A stretch of DNA of 64,000 nt from Tuctoria greenei. Taxonomy: Eukaryota > Streptophyta > Magnoliopsida > Poales > Poaceae. The stretch spans positions 20,540,100 through 20,604,099 of the forward strand of contig JAYESD010000008.1 in the NCBI GenBank assembly GCA_036927565.1. The letters run 5' to 3'. Position 1 is the stretch's first letter. Each line of letters begins with the position of its first letter. Under the pieces are notes generated by a model that saw nothing but the letters and a program-made list of their open reading frames with translations, was not told where the DNA came from and made no database searches. Positions 33,407-44,515 of the stretch are shown here, piece by piece. The position numbers were made by a program, and so were the translations under genes.

Positions 33407-34735
33407 CTAGTTAGGGAAGAACTTGTTTTTCGTAGTTGTCTTCTTCATAGCAATGGTTGCTATCTTCTCTTCCTCATCGAAGGAGAATTCCTCATTTGAA
33501 TCCCACTCCTTTCCAAGGTGGGCATGTCCGGATTGCTTCTTCTTCTTGAAATACTTCTTCTCTTTGGACTCGCCCTCCTTCTTCTTCTTGTTTTCTTCAT
33601 GTGGACAATCCACAATGAAGTGGCCATACTCCCCACAATTGTAGCAAGCCCTCTTTGATCTTGTCTTGGGCATGTCTTTGCTCTTTCTTTCATTTTGGTA
33701 GCTCCACCTCCTTCTTCTAAACTTTCTCTTGAAGTTGTTGATGAAGAGAGCTTCTTCTTCGTCGGTATCGGGACTCTCTTCATCACTCTCTCCCTTTTCT
33801 TGTGATCTTGAGGACGTTGCCTTGAATGCAACATCCCTTTTCTTGGAGGAGGAAACTTTTTGTAGATCATTGTAAAACATCGCTTCTTGCTCCATCATCT
33901 CATGGTTGATTATCCTCCCTAGCACCCCTTCGGAAGTCATCTTATGAAACCCCGGACTCTCACGAATTAGTGAGCAAAGAGTGACATTTCGAGGCATGCA
34001 TGCTCGAATCATTCTCTTTACCACTTCATGGTCGGTCCACCGGGTGCTTCCATATGACCGACTCTTGCTGATGAGAGTCTTGAGGCGGTCATACATATCT
34101 TGGGGAGACTCACCCTCCATGATGGCAAATCTCCCAAGCTCTCCTTCGATCATCTCAATCTTTGCCTCCCTAATGATGCAGTTGCCTTCGTGCGCTGTCT
34201 TGAGGGTATCCCATATATCCTTGGCAACCTCCAACCCTTCAATGCGATTGAACTCCTCTCGAGTCAATGAGGAGGTAATAACTCCAACGGCTTGAGCATT
34301 GCTTAAAAGAACGGCTTGCTCCGGAGTGATGTCTTCCTCATTCTTCGGAAGATGAACACCTGTCATAACAATTTGCCACAAGCTAGGGTTTAAGGAAATG
34401 AGGTGCATCTTCATATTATGCTTCCACATAGAGTAATCATTTCCGTCGAATTGAGGAGGTTTGCCAATGGGAATAGATAAATAGTGGTTGCTCGCGGTAC
34501 GTTGCTCGTAATTGTAAGGATACCGGGAGTAGCCTTGTGAACTACTCCCATTGTCGATGTTGACCAGAGCAATTGGCTTGATCTCCTTCTTGGGCACATT
34601 GAGCTTCTCATGAAGCCGTGCCTTGAGCATCCGAACTTCTTCGTCATCATTTGAATCATCTTGAAGAACATCGACGTTCTTCATCTTGGTGTCATCGACG
34701 ACCACTGGAACTTCGTTATCACCCCTTCCGCCCAT
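33407..34735 (-). pseudogene. gag: Copia 2 Gag
   Basis: An open frame of 442 codons from the ATG at 34735, only 37 bases after the PBS. It contains the copia gag block (GKPPQFDGNDYSMWKHNMK; AKDIWDTLKTAHEG), a region ending RIINHEMMEQEAM, and a CCHC knuckle (CYNCGEYGHFIVDC) near 33640. A TAG at 33409-33407 ends it before the coiled-coil part, where copia 1 reads through (WKDTNHTCLMAKEG), so it is a truncated form of the gag-pol frame. The capsid and nucleocapsid portions are undamaged. Confidence 0.88.
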
Positions 34736-34771
34736 TTCTTCTCCGAGTTGTTAGACTCTTTTGGAGAAGCC

Positions 34772-34784
34772 TGCTCTGATACCA
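34772..34784 (-). other. Primer-binding site, copia 2
   Basis: Minus-strand TGGTATCAGAGCA, two bases after the LTR end; initiator-Met tRNA. Confidence 0.9.
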
Positions 34785-34869
34785 ATTGAAAGTCGTCTAG
34801 AGGGGGGGGGGGTGAATAGGCAATTATACTTGAAATGACTTAATCAAACGAGGTTAAATTCCTGTGGCC

Positions 34870-34899
34870 GGACTAGTCTGCACAGGGCCGGACTAGTCC
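34870..34899. repeat. Palindrome pair downstream of TATA, copia 2 5' LTR
   Basis: GGACTAGTCT and GGACTAGTCC, 20 bp apart. Confidence 0.88.
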
Positions 34900-35599
34900 G
34901 CTCAGCACAGGGTGAAAACCAAAAAATTGGTTTCTACAAGTTATTTGCGGAATTAAAGTTCACAGAAGAGATAAGCAATATGTGGTAAGCTAGTAAAGCT
35001 AATATTGTGAAATTTAAACACCTAGATTGCAAGTTTACAATAATGATCAAAGTGAAGAGCAATATGAGCAATAAGAACCCTAATAGCAATACTAGTGATT
35101 ACGAAAAGTAAAACAAAAGTGAGACAAGATTTATACCGTGGTTCAGCTCCACGAAGAAGCCTACATCCATGTTGAGAAGTCACACAAGGATCAGGTCTCA
35201 CTTGGCCCTCCTCTCACCAAGCCACCACGATGGTCGGCTTGGTTTCCACTATATCAATGGGTAATCACCAAGTTTAATGCGGCTTCTCACAACTTGAGGC
35301 TCCCACAACTCAATACAATGAGGAGCACACGAAGCTCAACTCACACAAGCCACAAAACACAATCACAATGTGAAGAGATCAAACCGAGATCGTAAGCGCG
35401 ATGATCTTCCTTTACTCTCCTCCCCATACCCTAATCTCTTCAAGATTTGCTCTTAGAGGGTTAGTAGGACGATTAGAAGGCTTTGGAAGGCTCTAGGTTA
35501 CTTGTGGCGACGCTAGGGTTCAAGTCTCCTTCATATGAGGTCAGGGGTCCCCTTTTTATAGGGGTCTCAAGCCCCTTCTGCTGACCTCAGAAGAAGGGT

Positions 35600-36071
35600 G
35601 GAGTAGTCCGACCTCTGACCCCGGACTAGTCTGGCCCTATGGGACCACTGACCTCTGGTCAGGTCCCAACAACTGCCACACTGCATGACGATCGTCATGC
35701 TACCCGCCAAATTTCCAAATTCAAACGGTCACTAGACAACAGACTAGTCCGGTCCAAAATGGACTAGTCCGAAGTGGAATAGAACGATTTGGTCCGTCCC
35801 AAAACGGACTCTTCTGGGCTTGCCAGGACTAGTCCGGCCACAGGGGTGGACTAGTCCGGCCCTCTAGGGTTTCTCTTGGTCTATCTCACTAAGTCTCAAA
35901 CGGACTAGTCCGTACCCAACCGCACAAGTCCAAACTTTAGCAAAGAGCTTTAGTCCATCCAGAAACGGACAAGTCCGAACTTCTCGGACTTAGCTCCAAA
36001 TTCACTCAGATTCACTCTATAGACGTTTGGTCCGTCTCAAAACGTCTTGTCTGCCTGGCCCGGACTAGTCC
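35600..36071. repeat. Palindrome cluster upstream of TATA, copia 2 5' LTR
   Basis: About fourteen perfect or near copies. It starts about 40 bp upstream of the TATA box. Confidence 0.88.
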
Positions 36072-36388
36072 GGCCTCCTATGGTTTTTCCTCATTTTGGC
36101 TTCTTACTTAGGTTTTTCTCTAAACCACCACTTTGAGCCCTCTAGAATGATCTCAATGCACATCATACATCCACCCGTTCACATGACAGGGCTCATATAA
36201 GCCCAAAACCATAGAAACCCTAATTTCTACACTTGAGTCTTTGACGCCCATTTTATCCTTTTCCTTTTTGAGGGTTTTCATCACATTTCAATCCTTGTAC
36301 CTGTGCTTAAGAGCAATTTAGCTCATTAGCCTCTTAATTGTCGTCATCAATCATTCAAAACCCACGGGGATGCCTAGATGCACTTTCA

Positions 36389-36393
36389 CCCAG
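36389..36393 (+). repeat. Target-site duplication CCCAG, right of copia 2
   Basis: Identical to 24656-24660. Confidence 0.92.
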
Positions 36394-37616
36394 TCAGGAT
36401 CTATTAGTGCATCTTCAACCCTGTATGGTTCTAAAGAGGATATAAAAGAATAGTATTCACAAAAATTAGCTATACGAGATCGAGTTGTCACTGCCTTTTG
36501 GATGTCACCAATTATGTTGTCGATGGGATGATCTCTTTGTATGCTTTGGTGTACTCTCGAATGTGGCACTTGTGGTCTTGAATTATCATGATAATCATCT
36601 TCTTTGTCTCCCCCTAGATGGTTGCCCTCATTATTGTTTTGATTATCTTGATCTCCTTAGGGTTAATCTGGTGTGGAATCTCCCCCTTGATCATTTTCCT
36701 CTGTTTGTGGTTCATTTTCTTCACTTGGATTTTGAGGTGATGCTTGTGGTCGAATATCGCCAAGTGCCATTCTTCTCAATGCTTGACGTGGAGCTTCTTC
36801 TTGATCTAGCACACACTTATCAACTTTCTCTACTTGAGAGCCATTAGTTTCATCGAACACTACGTCATGTGCTACTTCAACAAGTCCAGAGACTTTGTTG
36901 AAGACACGATAAGCGTAGGAGTTCGAATCATAGCCAAGCAAGAAACCTTCATCGAACTTCGAAGCAAACTTCGAGGTCCTAGGCTTCTTGTTTAGAATAT
37001 AACATTTTGAACCAAAAACTCGAAAGTATGAAATATTTGGTTTGTTACCGGTGAGTAGTTCATATGAGGTTTTCTTGAGTAAACGATGAAGGTATAGTCG
37101 ATTTATGGCGTGACAAGCGGTGTTAACCACTTCAGCCCAAAACCGGTCCAAGTTCTGTATTCATCGAGCATTGTCCTTGCCATCTCAATGAGTGTTCGGT
37201 TCTTCCTTTTGTTACCCCATTTTGTTGAGGAGAGTAGGGTGCTAAAAATTCGTGCTTTATTCCTTCTTCATCTAGATACTCCTCAACTTGAGTATTTTTT
37301 GAATTTTGTTCCATTATCACTTCGTATGTTCTTGATTGATAATGAGAGTTCATTTTGAGCTCGCTTGAGAAACTTCTTGAGTGTTCCTTGAGTTTCTGTC
37401 TTATCATGCAAAACGAAAACCCACGTGAAGCATGAAAAATCATCAACAATGACTAAACCATATTTTTTGAATAGATCCATGTGGAGGAGCTCAAGCGGTC
37501 TTGTTGTAGTGATGACATTCTTCATGGGATGGGGTGCTCCTACTTTCTTCCCAGCATGGCACGCGCTACAAGGTCTGTCTTTCTCAAACACAACATCCAT
37601 CAAATCTCAGATGTGA
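36389..37616 (-). pseudogene. pol: Copia 1 integrase and start of RT
   Basis: The zinc-finger end (CSACHAGKK) is followed by the catalytic core with D (LLHMDLF), D (IRSDNGTKF) and the segment SPQQNGV, after which the frame is disturbed. Compared with copia 2, about 11 residues after HMDLF are missing. The frame shifts near 37290, 37200 and 37145. The C-terminal region (VFGSKCYILNKKPRTSKFAS; GFLLGYDSN) is clear at 37050-36900. It runs through a stop near 36661 into TRSRIANFCEYYSFISSLEP and stops at the copia 2 insertion. Confidence 0.85.
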
Positions 37617-37761
37617 TCGCCTTTTAGATGTTTTTGTAGATTCCTCATACCAACATGTGCTAGCCGTCTATGCCACAGCCAACCCATGTTAGTCTTTGCA
37701 ATCAAGCATGTGTCAAGTTCGGCTTTATCTTTATTTAGATCAACTAGATAAAGTTTTCCCT

Positions 37762-38954
37762 TTAACACACCTTGAATGCAATAGAGTTATCATTCCTTCT
37801 AGAGACGGTCACACCCGCAATAGTGAATAAACAATTATAACCTTTGTCACATAGTTGAGATATGGAAAAGAGGTTATAATCCAAGGAATCAACATGTAAA
37901 ACACGATAAAGTGTATGGTGCGATGAAATTGCTATTTTACCGGTACCTAGCACCCTTGACTATTATCACCAAAATAGATGCCTTCGCTTGATTCTTCATT
38001 TTGTTCGTACTCCACAAACATTTTTCTTTATCTGGTCATATGATTTGTGCATCCACTATCTAGCACCCATTTTGGTCCACCAGATGCATAAGCCTGCAAA
38101 AAGAAATTATTCTTTGGTCTTAGGTACCCAAGCTTGCTTGGGTCCTTTGAGGTTAGTGACAAGTGACTTGGGCTCCCACACACGAGACTTGGTGTTCTCA
38201 TGGCGTGGCCCAACATATTTAGCATGAACTTTTCTATAACTATTTTTCATAAGCACATATGAAGCATCAAAGGTTCTAAACAAGATTTGTTGTTCATATG
38301 AGTTCATAATGTTGAATTTATCAGCATTATTATGTTTTCCAACTTGAGAAGAGTTTCCCTTGACAAAAACAATGTGATCCTTGTCATTCTTGTGGTTTCT
38401 AGCTTTTTGCCTTTCACCATGGGAATATCCAATACCATGTTTAACATTAGGAGGTCTTGTGACCAAGTATGCACTGCGTGCATACTTGACCTTCTCCTTG
38501 TCAAACATGCCACTTTGGGAGGGATGCTTTTCTTTTGTAAAGTTTGAATTTTCTTTCAAGTTAGTGTCACTTTTAGCACATGTACAAGTTATGACAGTTT
38601 TAGATGCACAATGTTGAGAAGGTGAGCTTAGAGAGGAGGGAGTACCACATTGCTTGAGTGACTCAACTTGCGTCTCAAGATCTTGTTAACTTTGGTTAAG
38701 TTAGCAAGTTCATCTTTGATAGTGACGTTTGAGTCTTTTAACTTCAAACAAGTCTCCTTGCTTGAAGCTAACTCAAGTTCAAGTAATTTACTTCGCTCCT
38801 TTTCAAGCTCAAGAAGCTTTTCAATCTCAAGATATTTCTCCGTTTGGAGAATGATCATGTCTTCTTGGCGATTGACTAGCTCCTCCTTATCAACAATCTC
38901 ATCCATTAGAATTTTCATTTTAGCTATTATATTTTTATCTAAACATCTAAGCAT
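37762..38954 (-). pseudogene. gag-pol: Copia 1 gag coiled coil, protease and pre-integrase region
   Basis: A coiled coil at 38954-38690 (LEIEKLLELEKERSKLLELE) is followed by a frame change near 38690 and a basic linker. The protease box WVLDSGCTNHMT at about 38065-38030 is followed by an in-frame stop. Then come VEYEQNEESSEGI and the pre-integrase block (VLHVDSLDYNLFSISQLCDK). Confidence 0.82.
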
Positions 38955-39018
38955 GTCTTCATCATCACTAGAATTATCAATATCACTAGTAAAGGAAGGC
39001 GAGGAGGAAGATTTAGTT

Positions 39019-39450
39019 TTAACCTTTCTTTTTTCCTTCCTTGGCCATTAGGCATGTGTGGTTGGTGTCCTTCCATGCTCCCGTGGTTGGGAAGAGAGTG
39101 GACTGGATGGTATGCTTCTTGATAGCTATAGTGGATGTCTCCTCTTCTTCTTCTTCAGATGAGGACTCATCATTGGAGTCCCACTCCTTTCCTAGATGTG
39201 CTTGGCCATATTGCTTCTTTTTCTTGAATATTTTCTTTTGTTGTGGCTTGTTGTCTTTACTCTTCATCTTATTATCTTCATGTGGGCAACCCACTATGAA
39301 ATGATCATATTCTCCACAATTATAGCATGTGTGTCTCATCTTGGATCTTTGCCTGTCCTTATGTCTTCCTTCTTTTGATCTGCCACCCTTTCATCACACT
39401 TCTTTTGAGATGGCTTATCATTGCACTTAGATATGAACTTGGAAGAAGTT
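39019..39450 (-). pseudogene. gag: Copia 1 gag zinc-knuckle region (N-terminus missing)
   Basis: A CCHC knuckle, CYNCGEYDHFIVGC, lies near 39325-39285. A lysine-rich run and an acidic patch (SSSEEEEEE) follow. Coding similarity goes on upstream to about 39450 and then stops. The capsid part is absent from the window. Confidence 0.8.
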
Positions 39451-39749
39451 GTGTATGACTAAAACTATGTCCTTAAGATTCTAGTTGTCAAATAACATAG
39501 ATTTGGCTTGATTGGTTAGAATAAGGCTGATGTGACATATAATCTCTTACAAATTTCATATGATCTGAATTTGTGCTTTGAAAAATAATAAAAATGCAGC
39601 AACATGTGTCATGCTTTCAGGTTCTGAAATAGTTAATTTATGAGATCATGACTTGCACAAATTGAAAAATTACACTTGATCTCTAGCATGGCTTACACTA
39701 CTTTATGTATCTCATTGATGTGATAGTGTAAGTTACTTGGTAGTATGAC
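39451..39749 (+). mobile_element. Copia-like element 3, inner 3' fragment
   Basis: AT-rich, no ORF. It is contiguous with 42618 onward once the solo LTR is removed. Assignment to the non-coding stretch between pol and 3' LTR is inference from the neighbouring polypurine tracts. Confidence 0.35.
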
Positions 39750-39754
39750 TTGGA
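39750..39754 (+). repeat. Target-site duplication TTGGA, left of solo LTR
   Basis: Identical to 42618-42622. Confidence 0.9.
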
Positions 39755-41562
39755 TGTGACACCCAGTTCCAAAAATAAACCAAGTGAACGCATATGTGTG
39801 CCCAGTACGTTCAACACACATATACGAGTGCATTCACAAAAGGATATACAAAAAATTACCACAAAACAAGATTATTTAACAACTTTTATTACACAATCCA
39901 TAATATCCTTGAATACAAGCTCTAATGAATATTAATGACAAGTTTGAACTAATGCAGCAAAAATAAAGTAATTAAGCAACTAAGCAGCTAAGCAAATAGG
40001 GTATAGCGCAGCTCCAATCAACATCACAGGCAAAGCTGACGGGAGACACGGCCTAGAACTCCGCATTATCATCGTTATACTCCCAATTCTGACCTGCAAA
40101 TGTTGGTGGGGGAATTGCAAGAGTGAGTACATGTCGTACTCAACAAGTGTGGAAAGTATGACATGTAGCTGATACAAATGACCAATATAATAATGGCTAA
40201 GTGCTAAAAAGTATATTAAAACATTTGAAAAGTAATATATTATATGTATGTGAAGTAAACCCATCATAAGCCATAATTATCATCACAATACCAGTCCATA
40301 TTTCATTACCATCATCCATAATCCAGATTTCTCATTATCATTAACCATGTGCATTGACATAATAAATACCAGAATTTAATTCATAACCAGCCATAACCAG
40401 TACCAACCATCCCGAATTCCCAAGTGCCCCTAATCATGTGAGGGTCTAGGTTGCTCATAACCGGGAGCACGACTATCATGATAGTTTTAAGACACACTCT
40501 GTAGAGGTTGTACCGCTTTACACACGTGTTCGTGATTTCATTACCTTTTAGTGACTAGAACCTCTATTATGTCGTCTCACACTTCCGTCGGTGTGTGGCC
40601 AAGAGATCACAAAATAGCCTTTATAAAGGGATTTCTAGCCTATTTAGACCCCACTGAGATTTCACCGGTGGTGATGTCTCCAACTGAGCACATCTTCAAC
40701 CAAGGGCCCCCTTTTAAGCAATTCGGATCTCAGGGTAGTCCCACCAATCATCAAGAAACCCAATCCGACTACCCCTTCCCCGAGCATTTTTAATGCTCCA
40801 AACAGCACTGGCAAAGCCCTAATTAATCATCTATGCCGCACCCATACTTGGCCACGTGGTGGCACTGTAAATCCTGGATGATCGCTCCACGAACTGGTCC
40901 TTAGATCTAAAGAAAGGAAACCACCATAACATCCAACCCATCCACATACCAGGCTTGCTTAGATCACCCATTACCATATCATTTTAACCAGTTCATATTA
41001 CTCATAATCTCATTAATGCGTAATTAAATTAAGTGGTATAGTTGTTGTCCCATCCCAATTAATTAAGTGAAGTAAAAAGGTAAAAAGCCCATTCCGACTC
41101 TATACCATAAATTCCAGGTGACAAGGGTGGTTAAATAAGGCTAGTAAATTTCCTACCATAGGATTTCCCATCAAATTAACACAAGCATGCAGTTTTGCAA
41201 ACAAAACATTTATTGTCAAAACAGGATCAATATGTTCAAGGACACTTGCCTTGCTCTTGGGATTGATTAGGGTCAAAGTCTTCAAACTCCTAGTGTTGGA
41301 GATCCTCCGCAACACCCTCTAGCGCAAATCCATTTAATCTGCACAATAAACAAGCAAGACAAGAAACATAATCAAAGAGTGCACAAATTTTACTCAATAT
41401 GACATGACTTGCATGATTAAGCAAATGCAAAGTAAAACTAGTTAATAAGTTGCTTTTAATGTTTATTAATCAATTACAATGGTTATTAACAAGTATACAC
41501 ATGTTTGGGGTTGATTCGATCTAGTTTTAGAATTAATTCAACACAACTTAGCCAGGAAAATC

Positions 41563-41592
41563 AGACTAGTCTGCTGGGGACCAGACAAGTCC
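41563..41592. repeat. Palindrome pair downstream of TATA, solo LTR
   Basis: AGACTAGTCT (itself a perfect palindrome) and AGACAAGTCC. Confidence 0.85.
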
Positions 41593-42127
41593 GCTCTATG
41601 CAGAACTAGTGAACTAGGGTTTTCTAGATCGACGTGAATTCGGAGAAACGGGGTTAAATTCACATGAGAAAAAGAGAGTAGAAGGTATACCAGGTGTTTA
41701 TAACTCCAATGAATCAAGGGTTTTGGAGGCAACACTTGGATCTTGACGATCTAGGGTTGATGAAGAACTTGAAGGTGATTTGTCGATGAAGAACGAAAAC
41801 TTGATGTAGATACTGATCCCCTTTCATTTCCTCCTCTTCTTCTTCTTGCTTGGGACCTCCTCCTCCCTCTTTGATGGCGGCTCCCATGAACTAGGGTTTG
41901 GTGGACTTCAATTGAGGCAAAAGGATGAAACGTCAAGGGGTGGGGTTGTTTATATAGAGGTGGAGAGCTAGGGTTTCAATGGAATTCGACTTTGAGTTGA
42001 GTAAGGGTCGGTTTGGAGTACCACATGGGCTCTAAAAGAGTTAGCCACGACGTCCCTAGGCCCACTTAACGTAAAACCCAAGAAACAAGTTGTGAAACAA
42101 AAGATCAACTCGCAGTCGCGATTTACC

Positions 42128-42486
42128 GGACAAGTCCGAAAAGGGTCGGACTAGTCCAAAGATAGACAGAGAGATATCGGACAAGTCCGGACTGGACATC
42201 GGACAAGTCCAAACTTATCCTGAGGGGAAAAACAGAAAAGTCTGGCCAAAATCGGACAAGTCCGACTTTAGTTAGAGGGGAAAATGAACAAGTCCGCTGG
42301 AATACCAGACAAGTCTAGGGACTTAGTGAAATATCCAAGGAATTAGAATATCGGACTAGTCCGCACAGGACCGGATAAGTCTGAAAGTGTCCAGAGGCAA
42401 AAACAGACCAGTCCGCAGCAAAGCAGACAATTCTGAATGAGGTCAGAGAGAAATCGGACTAGTCCGCACCAAAATCGGACTAGTTC
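42128..42486. repeat. Palindrome cluster upstream of TATA, solo LTR
   Basis: About fifteen copies of GGACAAGTCC/GGACTAGTCC and degenerate forms. Confidence 0.88.
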
Positions 42487-42617
42487 GCACTTCCCAGAAT
42501 TCTTAAGTGCGGTTTTGATCTAAATCAATTTTAAACTTGTTCCCTTTTATGTGGATTAATGTTAAACATAGTTAATGATGGATGCAGGGCATGATGCATG
42601 AAAATGAGGGTGTTACA

Positions 42618-42622
42618 TTGGA
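42618..42622 (+). repeat. Target-site duplication TTGGA, right of solo LTR
   Basis: Identical to 39750-39754. Confidence 0.9.
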
Positions 42623-42899
42623 TGAGCTTTGCTTTATATGTATATGTTATAATATGCTCATAACAATTGAAATTTGTTTTTTGAACCTTGTTGAATACAT
42701 TGTCAAAAGGGGATAAATATGTCACACATTGTTTCGCATTCACAAGTTTTTACACGTTACTCAGGGGGAGACATTTTTTTCTCTCATTTAATTTTTTATT
42801 TTAAAAAGGGGAAGAAATTTGCTTTCAAAACTTTTCATGTGAATGAGCCAATTTTCGGGTTCTATGTGTTGTTGCCAAAGCATTCATCAAGGGGGAGAT

Positions 42900-44515
42900 T
42901 GTGAGATGTATGTGTGATGAATACATTGACAATTAGAATAAAAATTAAGGTTTACATTCAAAGTTTTGACCTTAAACCGATACACCATGATACACTCCGG
43001 TACACACTGTATGAACATTTCAATGTATTTTTGGGAGTAACGCTACCCTCGATGGTTTTGGACTATCCAAACCTTTTTGAGTTGCACGTGTTTCACGTTT
43101 CAGACTGTCCAATCTTTCACTCACATGAGCTGCATGTTAGTCGATGTGGTGGGAGTGTTTTCGGGAGTAAAATCTTTACTTGGTTAGGACTGTCCAAACT
43201 TTTGGTCACGTTTTTGCAAGTGAATTGGGATTCGAATGTTCGATCTTTTACCTTTACATTGCAGCATCGCTTTTGGTCTATTCGATAATTTTATTTGCTG
43301 AAATAATTGTGCGGCGGATCTGTTTTCAACTTGCAATGTTTTAAAATTGCTTTTTTGGCTTATGGAATGTTTGCTTAATATTCTCTTACTACATTTTAGA
43401 TGTGCTATGGCTGATTTCATTTTAATATGGTTTGCAACATGCTTAACTGAGGTGCTCATGAAAGGTGTTTTGTTTTTCAGACTAACGAGATTCAAGTCGA
43501 GGACTTGGACTCGCAAAGATTTATTATTTATTCATGTGCAGGTGTTTGTTTGAGGTCAAGACATGGCTTGTGATGGGATCTATTGACCTACTCTTAGGGA
43601 GAAGATGAGGTTCAGCAACCATGTTCGGGAGGAATTGTGGTTAAGTTGTTTGGGAGGTCACACAACATGTTTGGGTCAAGAACAATGCATACGAAGATAT
43701 CGTGGACGTTATTGGAAGGTGTTTGCACGTGAGCATGGAGTGCATGTACGTGGAAACATGGTCTAACACGTGATGAAGAGAAGTGGACATGAAGATATGT
43801 CTGGAGAGGTCCAACCGGCTGGATTATGCCTCAGGCTATGGATGAGGTGGTTATGGTACGTTTATGGAAAGTTTCGAATTTGTTTTGGTTAGATTTCGTT
43901 TGAGTCATGAAGTTGAGTTGTTTTAGAAAGGTTTGAGATGTTCCCAAGGTTTTTGAAAGTCTTAAGTTTGCTTCTATCTGAGTAGAGAAGAGTCTTCAGC
44001 AGTTATGGAAAGTTTCAGTTGAAACTGTATAGGATTAAAGTCCTAGTTTGGATTGGGTTGGCCTTAGGGCTGGTTATATAAGCAAGAGAGGCCAAGGCTC
44101 ATGGCACGATGACTTTCGGTTGTTCCTATTGTGTTCTATTAAATAAAGATCATAATTTTAGAGGAGCTTTTTTTCCTTGTTCGTCTGACTTGTTTCAAAC
44201 AAGTTTTTCTCGCTGAGCTTCTGGACTGACAAACGTTACATCGGTATTTTGATCATAACTCGCATTTTTACGAATCAAATTGACGTTATTATTTTTGGGT
44301 TGTCTTCAAAACTTGATTCCCTATGATCAATGAAAATTTCAAGGTCATTAGATTTGTGTTTTTGATCTACACGAGTTTCTTTGCAGCGTTGCTGGTCTGT
44401 TTTTAAATCGAGTAGAACAGATTGACCTTCATCTAGTCTTTTGATCATATTTCAAGTTCTACTTAGTGTTTTCATGTGATTCTTTTTTCATTAGTTACGT
44501 GACTTGATTCAATTC
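42900..44515 (+). repeat. Partial LTR of copia-like element 3
   Basis: It starts TGTGAGATG right after the last polypurine tract. A TATA box (GTTATATAAGC) lies at 44073-44083 and ATTAAATAAAGATC near 44137 could serve as poly(A) signal. The 3' end is cut by insertion of family A element A2 at 44516. U3 holds three direct repeats of GGACT(A/G)TCCAA. Confidence 0.6.

Larger units (their letters stand above)
24661..36388 (-). mobile_element. Copia 2, full-length Sirevirus-like Ty1/copia element
   Basis: An 11.7 kb element with two LTRs, a PBS, gag, protease, integrase, RT, RNase H, an extra 3' ORF and polypurine tracts, flanked by CCCAG. It is inserted in the RT of copia 1 in the same orientation. 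Its proteins and the extra ORF are close relatives of those of copia 1. The two LTRs differ by indels and many substitutions, and pol holds several stops, so the insertion is not recent and the copy is inactive. Confidence 0.93.
34787..36388 (-). repeat. Copia 2 5' LTR
   Basis: 1602 bp, TGAAAGTCG...CACTTTCA on the plus strand, with a run of 11 G near its left end (6 in the partner). A TATA box (plus CTTTTTATAGG) lies at 35552-35562. Confidence 0.92.
36389..39450 (-). mobile_element. Copia 1, 5' part (gag to RT start), 5' end missing
   Basis: Continues copia 1 to the right of copia 2. It ends without LTR or PBS near 39450 in the gag region upstream of the zinc knuckle, where plus-strand sequence of another copia-like element begins. 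Confidence 0.85.
39755..42617 (-). repeat. Family A solo LTR
   Basis: 2863 bp, plus-strand TGTGACACCC...GGTGTTACA, flanked by TTGGA on both sides with no internal region. It is therefore the product of LTR-LTR recombination within one element. It shares the whole layout of the A1 LTRs: TATA box at 41948-41957, palindrome cluster upstream and a pair downstream. Confidence 0.92.
42618..44515 (+). mobile_element. Copia-like element 3, 3' end with multiple polypurine tracts and partial LTR
   Basis: No pol is left. Four G-rich tracts precede the LTR: AAAAGGGGATAAA near 42697, CAGGGGGAGAC near 42762, AAAAAGGGGAAGAAA near 42804, and AAGGGGGAGATT at 42889-42900. This multiple-tract arrangement is known from Sireviruses. 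ORFs such as plus 42914-43288 lie in the LTR and look non-coding. Confidence 0.6.

Noticed and set aside
42914..43288. 124-codon plus-strand ORF
   Set aside because: It lies in the U3 of a copia-like LTR, shows no domain and has AT-rich non-coding composition.
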